Below are positions 1 to 5,157 of a stretch of DNA of 6,019 bases, one piece after another. Under the pieces are notes generated by a model that worked only from the letters and a program-made list of their open reading frames with translations, ran no database searches and was not told where the DNA came from. This DNA comes from Syntrophaceae bacterium UBA1062 (GTDB lineage Bacteria > Desulfobacterota > Desulfomonilia > UBA1062): NCBI GenBank assembly GCA_002316295.1, contig DCDF01000278.1, forward strand, positions 1 to 6,019, in the 5' to 3' direction. How positions within the stretch are numbered: position 1 is the stretch's first letter; each line of letters starts with the position of its first letter. The position numbers and the translations under genes were made by a program.

Positions 1-291
1 GACACCACGGACGCGGTAGAGACCAAGTCGGCGCTCGTTGGTGTGAAGGCCGTTCTGGTCCGGGGATTCTCCGCACGCTACGAGATCGAGTACGATTTCC
101 TGGACCGCAGATACGAATACTCCCGCCAGGGGATCACATACAACTCACAGTGCTGGAGCGTGGATCTCTACCGGGAAGTGGAGCCGAGCGAGGGAGAGCT
201 GCCCAGAGAAACGACCATAAGCCTGACTGTCAATCTTCTGGGATTCGGGCAGGTAGTCAGCGCACAGCGGGAATTCGAGGGGGGGCAATGA
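1..291 (+). CDS. lptD: LPS-assembly protein LptD, C-terminal fragment
   Basis: This is the 3' end of a gene that begins before the window. The frame is open from base 1 and stops with TGA at 289-291, giving 96 visible residues. The fragment has alternating beta-strand character typical of an outer-membrane barrel end. It contains the motif Y-N-S-Q-C-W-S-V (Cys at visible residue 51), then a closing strand with T-V-N-L-L-G-F-G, like the end of LptD/OstA proteins. LptD is the outer-membrane barrel that, with the LptE lipoprotein, inserts LPS into the outer leaflet. E. coli LptD has two adjacent C-terminal cysteines that form disulfides with N-terminal ones; only one Cys is seen here. A GTG at 43 is an internal codon, not a start. 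The stop overlaps the next gene's ATG (ATGA), so the two are probably translationally coupled. The family call rests on the C-terminal motif only. Confidence 0.8.
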   Translation, partial: DTTDAVETKSALVGVKAVLVRGFSARYEIEYDFLDRRYEYSRQGITYNSQCWSVDLYREVEPSEGELPRETTISLTVNLLGFGQVVSAQREFEGGQ

Positions 292-857
292 TTCCTTCCC
301 GTCAATGGACCTCCGAACTCATGGCGGCCAGGAACATGCCCCCGCACATCGTCCGCCACAGCCGGCAAGTCCGGCTGGTGTCGCTCTTCGTGGCAAGATC
401 ACTTCTCGATGCAGGATTCGCGATCGACATGCAACTCGTGGACAGGGCGGCCCTTCTCCATGACATCTGCAAGGCGGACACCATACGACGGGGAGGCGAT
501 CATGCACTCATGGGCAGGCGTCTGATGGAGGAGTTTGGATACCGGCGCATCGGCCTCGTCATCGGCCAGCACGTCCGGCTCGACTCGATGGATGTGAACG
601 AGGCCATGGTAGTCAATTACTCGGACAAACGGGTCATGCATGACCGGGTGGTGTCCCTCGAGAGACGGTTCATTGATCTCATGGAACGTTACGGGACGTC
701 AGAGCAGAGTATGGAGCGCATCCTCAGGCACTTCGAGCAAGCATCGGAGGTGGAGAGGGTGCTCGCCCGGGCTTCGGGGATAGAGCCCGCCCGGCTGGAA
801 CTCCTAAATCTGGTAGCGGGAAATCACACGTTCGATAGAGGACAGGGCTTCCTGTGA
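288..857 (+). CDS. HD-domain phosphohydrolase
   Basis: The product is 189 aa and soluble. The chosen ATG at 288 overlaps the lptD stop (ATGA) and follows a purine-rich GAGG-GGGGG stretch at 277-285. A longer open frame from about 150 would run inside lptD and is not believed. Candidate metal ligands of an HD hydrolase fold appear in order: H24, the H58-D59 pair in A-A-L-L-H-D-I-C-K-A, H72, H95 in I-G-Q-H-V, and D113 in Y-S-D-K-R-V. HD proteins of this type cleave phosphoester bonds, often in nucleotides, but the substrate cannot be read from sequence. The C-terminal third is charged and helical. Cotranscription with lptD is likely. The last 54 nt overlap the convergent response-regulator gene, which ends at 804. 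The HD fold is well supported; the exact activity is unknown. Confidence 0.85.
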   Translation: MIPSRQWTSELMAARNMPPHIVRHSRQVRLVSLFVARSLLDAGFAIDMQLVDRAALLHDICKADTIRRGGDHALMGRRLMEEFGYRRIGLVIGQHVRLDSMDVNEAMVVNYSDKRVMHDRVVSLERRFIDLMERYGTSEQSMERILRHFEQASEVERVLARASGIEPARLELLNLVAGNHTFDRGQGFL

Positions 858-1874
858 CAGCACAGCCCGGTCGAAGAGCAGAACAAGAACGTAGATCTTG
901 AAGGGATAGACGAGCACGAGCCGGTTCAGGTCGATGAATGAGACCTTCTTCGGCGTCGAGGAAGTGAGCCTTCCCAGATTTTCCGTCAGGTTGAGGAAGA
1001 AGGTGGTGATATAGGAGACATCGATGTCTCCCGCAATCTTGCCGCTCTGGTACAAAATCTCGTTGTCAGCGGTGATGACCACCACTCCCGTACACTCCGG
1101 CAGGGAGGAGATATTCTTCACTGCGATGCGGGTGGACTCGTCGATAAGGGTGATATCGCTGTTGTCGATCTCTCCTTTTTCAAGGGCGAGATTCATTTCG
1201 TCGGCCTTCCTCATCCCTTCGATGAGGAGATATTCCCAGTTTGTGCTGATGGTGACCCTGGGCGCCTTCGCGCCCCCGACGAATCGGAAGCTTCCGCTCG
1301 ACCAGGAAAGGATGCTGAAGAGGGCTTCCTCTCCCTCCACGGCGCCGATCTCGGCATGGGTGATCTGGCCGTCCTCGAAAAAGATGCACCCTTCCCGCTG
1401 ATCCTTGCGGACATATAAGGCCGTGGTGACCTGGCTCAGACAGTTCATCTGGATGAGATCGGGCAGCTGCAGGCCTGTTATGCTCCCGTCGAACCCTCGT
1501 ACCTCGTCTTCTCTGAGCGCTTTCAGGATAAGATCCCGCATCTGGTCTATCTCGAATGGTTTCTCGATGTAGAACAGGGAGCCTCTGGCCTTCGCCTTCG
1601 CCTTGATCTCGGACGAGCCGTATGCGGTCATGATGATGACCTTTGTGGCCGGCCTCTCCTCTTTGATCTTCAGGAGCACATCGAGGCCGTTGATGCCCGG
1701 CAGCCTGATATCGAGGACCACCAGATCGAAGGGCTTCTCTCTGGTGAGAGACAGAGCTGTCTCTCCATTATTTGCGGTCGTGATCTCATAGGTCTCGCGG
1801 TCGTTGGACAGAGATTTCGCGAGTGACCAGGTCAATGTTTCTTCATCGTCGACGATTAGGACCTGCTTGGGCAT
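804..1874 (-). CDS. Response regulator, REC-PATAN(DUF4388)-Roadblock fusion
   Basis: The product is 356 aa. Residues 1-122 form a receiver domain: acidic pair D9-D10, phospho-acceptor D55 in V-V-L-D-I-R-L-P-G, T83 and K105. All switch residues are present, so it should be phosphorylated by a histidine kinase, but none is encoded nearby. Residues about 127-225 match the PATAN/DUF4388 domain (G-C-I-F-F-E-D-G, then H-A-E-I-G-A, then W-S-S-G-S-F-R-F). Residues about 252-350 look like a Roadblock/LC7 (MglB-type) domain. There is no DNA-binding or enzymatic output, so signalling is probably by protein contact. The start at 1874 lies 1 nt after the upstream stop (1876-1878) and has GGGAG at 1887-1883. 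A start at 1898 would overlap that gene and lacks this spacing. It is the last gene of the minus-strand operon and runs 54 nt into the HD gene. REC is certain, PATAN strong, Roadblock likely. Confidence 0.9.
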   Translation of the reverse strand: MPKQVLIVDDEETLTWSLAKSLSNDRETYEITTANNGETALSLTREKPFDLVVLDIRLPGINGLDVLLKIKEERPATKVIIMTAYGSSEIKAKAKARGSLFYIEKPFEIDQMRDLILKALREDEVRGFDGSITGLQLPDLIQMNCLSQVTTALYVRKDQREGCIFFEDGQITHAEIGAVEGEEALFSILSWSSGSFRFVGGAKAPRVTISTNWEYLLIEGMRKADEMNLALEKGEIDNSDITLIDESTRIAVKNISSLPECTGVVVITADNEILYQSGKIAGDIDVSYITTFFLNLTENLGRLTSSTPKKVSFIDLNRLVLVYPFKIYVLVLLFDRAVLSQEALSSIERVISRYQI

Positions 1875-1875
1875 G

Positions 1876-2625
1876 CTATCTGCTCCCGAGCTTATCAAGC
1901 GCGATTTTCAGTGATGTCTTCAGACGGAAGAATGACTCCGAAAGGATGGCCATGGACTTGCCTCCGGACGGCGGAAGCTCTGCGTCGAAATCGCCGAGGC
2001 TGAGTCGTTCAAAGGCACTCGCGGCTTGTTTCAGCGGCGCTGAGGTAACCATCGCTATAAGTAGGGGGAAAGCGAAGGCCAGAACCGTACCGACTGCGAG
2101 ATACGCAATCAGGATGGTCCTGAAAGACTCAGCGCTTCGTCTCACGTGGTCGGTCTGCTGGGAGATCAGCCCCTGCTCCCACGATCTGGGCTTGAACCCG
2201 ATGAGTGTCCTGTTCCGTGAAATCGGGGAGACCGCTATCATGTATTCGTCTGTCTGAAATGTTTTCTCGCCGGGCTTTTTTATTGCATCGATGAGGGTCG
2301 ACGCCTCGTCTAGCAGCTGTGGAATGGAATGGAGCAGCATTCCCGTATGTTCGAGATTGGTCGACGACTTGATCACAAGGCTTGTATTGTCCACAATCAT
2401 GATCTCGCCCCATGAAACCGGAAGCGGAGTCTCGGTAATTTTACCTTCATCCATGCTCTTCATCGACCAGGAGAGGATCTGGGTGTTTTCCGCATACAGT
2501 TTGTCTTCCAGCATCCTGAACTGGAGATTCCTGACGGCGCCCATCTGCATATACACCAGGAGCGCTGATCCGAGCAGGAAGACGAGAAAGCAGCAGAACG
2601 TGATGATGAGCGATGAGATTCTCAT
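1876..2625 (-). CDS. Two-TM HAMP-domain membrane receptor without an output domain
   Basis: The product is 249 aa. The N-terminal membrane segment spans about residues 6-27. An extracytoplasmic sensor region follows at about 30-165, with mixed strands and helices that could be a small Cache-like fold. The second membrane segment is about 170-193. A HAMP linker at about 195-246 contains A-P-L-K-Q and an L-S-L-G-D-F-D turn. The protein ends right after HAMP with no kinase, cyclase or methyl-acceptor part. The TAG stop at 1878-1876 is genuine and sits 1 nt before the next start, so the shortness is not an obvious frameshift. It presumably senses an external or periplasmic cue and passes it by contact to the cytoplasmic PATAN/Roadblock partners of the operon; this is inference. 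ATG 2625 lies 4 nt after the upstream stop, and GGAGG at 2642-2638 is slightly far (12 nt). Confidence 0.85.
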   Translation of the reverse strand: MRISSLIITFCCFLVFLLGSALLVYMQMGAVRNLQFRMLEDKLYAENTQILSWSMKSMDEGKITETPLPVSWGEIMIVDNTSLVIKSSTNLEHTGMLLHSIPQLLDEASTLIDAIKKPGEKTFQTDEYMIAVSPISRNRTLIGFKPRSWEQGLISQQTDHVRRSAESFRTILIAYLAVGTVLAFAFPLLIAMVTSAPLKQAASAFERLSLGDFDAELPPSGGKSMAILSESFFRLKTSLKIALDKLGSR

Positions 2626-2629
2626 GGGT

Positions 2630-3439
2630 CTACATTGCCTCCGTATGAATCCAGTCCGTCATGGTGTCGAGAAACTTCAGCGACATGCTCTCGCTGGGGA
2701 TTTTACTCGAGATGGTCTCAACGAGTGCAGCCTTCTGCTCGAGATCTTCTGCGAGGAGGTCGATGTTCATTTCCCGGGCCGTCTCCGTGATCATGAACGG
2801 TGCTATGGGCCCGACCGCTCTGGTGAGGTCGTCTTTCAGCGCCCGGATGAAGGGTGTGTCCGGAAGACCGATGAGGTCCAAGGTCGACTCGACCTCGGCG
2901 AGGTATGCTTCATGAAGCAAGCCTGCCTTCACCAGGGTGTAGAACACCTTCATGGTGTCGGATACTCCGAGGCCTATGTGCTGGGCAATGTCAGCAATGG
3001 ATTTCTTCCCGTCTATCTGGGCAAGGACTTTCCATTGAATGGATTTGAGTGTGATCTCCTTTTCCTTGATATCCGGATCGAATGCATACACGATCGTGCT
3101 CGACGGGATCAGTGAAACGATCCGGTCCATCTGCCTGATACGGTTCGTCGCCTCGCTCAGGATTGTATCCACCGGCATGTCCACCGTGACGATGTCCGGA
3201 GTTTCATCTACACTGAACGTGTATTCCCCCGAAGTCCATACCGCGAGCTCGTATATGGCCTTTATCCCCTGAAGAGCCCCGCACTGGGCGTGAATTACTT
3301 CTCCGTCTCGGAAAAAGATATTGCCGGTGGCTGACCCGTTGTTCAGAAAAAGTCTGCCGGAGCGTCTTCCCAGAGAGAGAATCTTAATGATCTCCGGGCA
3401 GCGAGTATTATCCAGACCACCGCTGATATCCTGATTCAT
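2630..3439 (-). CDS. PATAN (DUF4388) protein with winged-helix and C-terminal adaptor domains
   Basis: The product is 269 aa, predicted cytoplasmic with no signal or membrane segment. Residues about 5-105 are a PATAN/DUF4388 domain: G-N-I-F-F-R-D-G, H-A-Q-C-G-A and W-T-S-G-E-Y-T-F. Residues 39-75 share 16 of 37 positions with the PATAN part of the operon's response regulator (its residues 162-198). Residues about 130-178 look like a winged helix (S-I-A-D-I-A-Q-H-I-G-L, then V-K-A-G-L-L). Residues about 200-265 carry the L-T-R-A-V-G-P-I-A-P pattern of a C-terminal domain often following PATAN or kinase domains in deltaproteobacterial proteins (possibly DUF8082). The start is clear: AAGGAG at 3454-3449, 9 nt before ATG 3439, which abuts the upstream TAG (TAGATG). 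PATAN proteins are thought to mediate protein interactions; the winged helix may bind DNA or a partner. Confidence 0.88.
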   Translation of the reverse strand: MNQDISGGLDNTRCPEIIKILSLGRRSGRLFLNNGSATGNIFFRDGEVIHAQCGALQGIKAIYELAVWTSGEYTFSVDETPDIVTVDMPVDTILSEATNRIRQMDRIVSLIPSSTIVYAFDPDIKEKEITLKSIQWKVLAQIDGKKSIADIAQHIGLGVSDTMKVFYTLVKAGLLHEAYLAEVESTLDLIGLPDTPFIRALKDDLTRAVGPIAPFMITETAREMNIDLLAEDLEQKAALVETISSKIPSESMSLKFLDTMTDWIHTEAM

Positions 3440-3766
3440 CTAAAACTTCTCCTTCGCCAGATTCGCGATGACGAGCTTGCCGGTCATCCTCACCAGTGCG
3501 AGGTTGACACGGGTGCTCGATAAAACCATGAGCATGGTAATGCCGCTTATGAACACGGTCAGCACCAGATCTTCCAGATATATCTCTATCGTGTTGCCGG
3601 GCCTCTTCTGAGCCTGCATGAGATCGTCGTAGAGGATTTTGATCTGGTTTTTCGCCCCTGCGAACCGGTGCTTCGACGGGAGCTTGATCTGAATATTCCT
3701 GTCCCGAACGATGGCATACCCGTGAACGCCCGATATCTTCAGAAGATCTTTCACCGTGCCCTTCAT
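3440..3766 (-). CDS. Small Roadblock/LC7 (MglB-like) domain protein
   Basis: The product is 108 aa and is the first gene of the minus-strand operon. It has the layout of a Roadblock/LC7 fold: a short helix, then a strand containing G-V-H-G-Y-A-I-V-R-D (residues 13-22), a helix at about 35-53, a strand pair E-I-Y-L-E and L-V-L-T-V-F-I-S, a strand M-L-M-V-L-S-S, and a final helix with N-L-A-L-V-R. Bacterial Roadblock proteins such as MglB dimerise and act on Ras-like GTPases of the MglA type; no such GTPase gene is in this window. The stop at 3442-3440 directly abuts the next gene's ATG, so translation is probably coupled. The upstream AGAG is a weak ribosome site. The assignment rests on fold pattern rather than an invariant motif, so a related longin-like fold is possible. 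Confidence 0.72.
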   Translation of the reverse strand: MKGTVKDLLKISGVHGYAIVRDRNIQIKLPSKHRFAGAKNQIKILYDDLMQAQKRPGNTIEIYLEDLVLTVFISGITMLMVLSSTRVNLALVRMTGKLVIANLAKEKF

Positions 3767-3821
3767 ATTTAATGCTCTATCGGTCTGTCACACAGCTTTC
3801 TTTACCCTTGATGATATGGCC

Positions 3822-3850
3822 TTGACATTCATGCACACCATTCATACTTT
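3822..3850 (+). promoter_or_regulatory. Candidate sigma70 promoter for the 90-aa gene
   Basis: A perfect TTGACA (3822-3827) is followed by a 17-nt spacer and TACTTT (3845-3850, 3 of 6 matches to TATAAT). Transcription would begin near 3857 and leave a leader of about 45 nt before the start at 3903. The -10 is poor, and it lies between the arms of the CACCAT/ATGGTG inverted repeat, which suggests an operator, although no regulator is identified. Confidence 0.5.
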
Positions 3851-3856
3851 ATGGTG
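3836..3856. repeat. Inverted repeat CACCAT-N9-ATGGTG over the candidate -10
   Basis: CACCAT at 3836-3841 and ATGGTG at 3851-3856 are perfect 6-nt inverted copies with a 9-nt centre. The -10 candidate TACTTT sits in the centre. Size and placement would suit a dimeric repressor site, or a leader hairpin for transcripts in the minus direction. A 6-bp dyad can arise by chance. Confidence 0.35.
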
Positions 3857-3902
3857 AGAGGCCGATAAAGAGACCATCGTAAGAACTGCAAGGAGCACAT
3901 GG

Positions 3903-4175
3903 ATGCGCTACTTTCTCAATTTTCTCAACATGCTGATCGGTCTGATGATCAGGAAGCTCACCTTCTTCGAAAAGAAGAGCCTCCGGAATATCGATTTCTC
4001 AGATCTGGTCACCAAGGATTTCGAGCTGTTTACCGACCGGAACACGATGGCGGGTGATTTCAGGAGCTTCTCGAGCACCGAGGATTACAACAGAGATTTC
4101 CTCAATATATTCCAGGCGTTCAAGAAGGATTTCTATCTGGATTATTCTCAGAAGGACGGTCATTTCCGGGTCTGA
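3903..4175 (+). CDS. Unrecognised 90-residue Phe-rich protein
   Basis: I do not recognise this protein. The start is well supported: AGGAG at 3891-3895 lies 7 nt before ATG 3903. Another ATG at 3899 is in a different frame. Codon use is strongly biased to C/G at third positions, as in real genes here. Residues 3-17 are hydrophobic (Y-F-L-N-F-L-N-M-L-I-G-L-M-I) and followed by R-K, so the N terminus may be an amphipathic or membrane-associated helix; it does not look like a cleavable signal peptide. The rest is acidic and aromatic: 14 of 90 residues are Phe, five of them in Asp-Phe pairs at 31, 39, 52, 65 and 76. It is divergent from the PATAN/Roadblock operon and shares its regulatory gap, so a role in that system is possible but unproven. 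An antisense open frame over 3999-4295 is treated as a shadow. Confidence 0.72.
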   Translation: MRYFLNFLNMLIGLMIRKLTFFEKKSLRNIDFSDLVTKDFELFTDRNTMAGDFRSFSSTEDYNRDFLNIFQAFKKDFYLDYSQKDGHFRV

Positions 4176-4555
4176 CCAGTCACCGCTTACGCCCGTCTTC
4201 CCTCCGGCGAACAGACCTCCGCTTCGTCTGCATGACGCCGGAACACTCCGGCATGTCACAGGGTCGGAGCCGTAATTCCCATTCAGGTCCCGCAACTAGA
4301 GGCGTTTCGATATGGACTTTTGTGCGTTTTCCGGAATGATATGAGTTTTCCTGCTTAGCCTGCTTCATGAGGAGCAAGAAGGCGGGACGCCGTTTCCGCT
4401 GCCCGCTGTAGAATCGGATTCAGACCCTCCCCTCAAACGGGACTGAAGACATCCTCAAAATCAGAGCGCCCGGATGATTGGCCTTGTGTTCGGGCGTGAT
4501 CTCGCCTATATGATCAGATAATTTCTCTACGAATTGTTCGAGATGGGGAAGGGCC
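4176..4555. other. 380-nt non-coding stretch before gmhA
   Basis: No convincing gene is seen on either strand. It contains a strong interrupted hairpin at 4233-4258 (separate entry), and a second GC-rich dyad, GCGGG (4382-4386) with CCCGC (4402-4406), which also holds a short GGCG-N3-CGCC hairpin. Neither is followed by a T-run, so no classic terminator is called after the small gene. A possible gmhA -10, GATAAT, lies at 4517-4522 without a matching -35; another weak pair is TTGTGT (4484-4489), a 17-nt spacer and TATATG (4507-4512). The length and hairpins leave room for a long gmhA leader or a small RNA, for which there is no direct support. Confidence 0.5.
4233..4258. repeat. Interrupted hairpin TGAC-GCCGGA / TCCGGC-AT-GTCA
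   Basis: TGAC (4233-4236) plus GCCGGA (4237-4242) pairs with TCCGGC (4247-4252) and GTCA (4255-4258). The loop is ACAC, and there is a 2-nt AT bulge on the 3' side, so 10 base pairs in all. It lies 58 nt after the stop of the 90-aa gene. No T-run follows on either strand, so it could be an mRNA 3'-end stabilising structure, a rho-associated stop or a dispersed palindrome. Only one copy was noticed in the window. Confidence 0.55.
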
Positions 4556-5122
4556 ATGGACCGCATACAGAAAATCATCGATGAGAGCGTGCTGCTGCAC
4601 AGCCGTCTCTCCGGCATAGTTCCCGTGATCAGCGAGGCGGCAGGTATGATGGTCGGAGCGCTCGCCGGGGGGAACAAGATCATGTTCGCTGGCAACGGAG
4701 GTTCTGCAGCCGATGCCCAGCACCTGGCGGCAGAGCTCGTAAACCGGTTTCAGAAGAACCGTCAGCCGCTTGCAGGTCTTGCACTGACTACGGACACCTC
4801 GATTATGACCGCTGTGGGTAACGACTTTTCGTTTGAAGAAATATTTTCGAAGCAGGTCCGGGCACTGGGCAGGAAAGGAGACGTGCTGGTCGGAATATCC
4901 ACCAGCGGGAGCTCGAAGAACATCATCAGGGCGCTCGACGAGGCCCGGTCGATGGGTATCTCGACAGTGGCGCTCACCGGTGAAGCCGGGCAGATTCGAG
5001 ACCACGCGGATTGCACGATTTCCGTCCCTTCGAAAAGCACGCCGAGGGTCCAGGAGATTCACATCCTCATCGGCCATATCCTCTGCGAAATCGTGGAAGA
5101 TGCATCCGCGCGGATCGTTTGA
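4556..5122 (+). CDS. gmhA: Phosphoheptose isomerase (sedoheptulose 7-phosphate isomerase)
   Basis: The product is 188 aa, close to the 192 aa of E. coli GmhA. It is a cytoplasmic SIS-domain enzyme that converts sedoheptulose 7-phosphate to D-glycero-D-manno-heptose 7-phosphate, the first step of ADP-heptose synthesis for the LPS inner core. Hallmarks are A-G-N-G-G-S-A-A-D-A-Q-H (residues 45-56), T-T-D-T-S with A-V-G-N-D-F, and the phosphate loop S-T-S-G-S-S-K-N (115-122). H56, E60, Q166 and H174 match in spacing the zinc/catalytic set H61, E65, Q172 and H180 known for GmhA. The ATG at 4556 follows GGGGAAGG (4545-4552), close but usable. Other heptose genes (hldE, gmhB, waaD) are not in the window. 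SIS paralogues such as DiaA share the fold, but the conserved zinc and catalytic positions favour GmhA. Confidence 0.92.
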   Translation: MDRIQKIIDESVLLHSRLSGIVPVISEAAGMMVGALAGGNKIMFAGNGGSAADAQHLAAELVNRFQKNRQPLAGLALTTDTSIMTAVGNDFSFEEIFSKQVRALGRKGDVLVGISTSGSSKNIIRALDEARSMGISTVALTGEAGQIRDHADCTISVPSKSTPRVQEIHILIGHILCEIVEDASARIV

Positions 5123-5147
5123 CTTCCCCGAGCATCAATACTATACA
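5119..5147 (+). promoter_or_regulatory. Sigma70 promoter of ssrA
   Basis: TTGACT (5119-5124, 5 of 6), a 17-nt spacer and TATACA (5142-5147, 4 of 6) lie just upstream of the tmRNA. Transcription would begin near 5153-5155, a few bases before the mature 5' end at 5158, which fits RNase P trimming. The -35 overlaps the gmhA stop codon (TGA 5120-5122), so there is no space for a terminator between the two genes. Confidence 0.65.
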
Positions 5148-5157
5148 CATATTCTAT

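Larger units (their letters stand above)
3767..3902. promoter_or_regulatory. Divergent intergenic promoter region
   Basis: This 136-nt gap separates the minus-strand Roadblock/PATAN operon from the plus-strand small-protein gene and must serve both. Visible elements are a plus-strand sigma70-like promoter (separate entry), a possible minus-strand -10 TATCAT at 3816-3811 with no good -35, a hexamer inverted repeat CACCAT-N9-ATGGTG at 3836-3856, and a short dyad CTGT-N3-ACAG at 3785-3795. If both promoters are real they nearly overlap, so one regulator could control both directions. The minus-strand promoter call is weak. Confidence 0.5.

Noticed and set aside
150..287. An upstream extension of the HD gene by 46 codons.
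   Set aside because: It lies wholly inside lptD in another frame. The ATG at 288 in ATGA overlap with a purine-rich leader is a far better start, and the HD domain is complete from there.
842..855. The hairpin ACAGG-GCTT-CCTGT at the HD gene end as a terminator.
   Set aside because: The stem is only 5 bp, there is no T-run on either strand, and it lies inside the coding end of the response-regulator gene.
2291..3115. A 274-codon plus-strand open frame.
   Set aside because: It runs antisense across two tightly packed genes with recognisable domains and straddles their junction. The composition is shadow-like.
3999..4295. A 98-codon minus-strand frame opposite the Phe-rich gene.
   Set aside because: The plus-strand gene has AGGAG at good spacing and typical codon bias. 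The minus frame has no such start signal and runs into the non-coding gap.
4514..5077. A 187-codon minus-strand open frame antisense to gmhA.
   Set aside because: It is a shadow of gmhA, which has clear family motifs. The antisense protein is rich in Arg/His/Pro and shows no recognisable domain.
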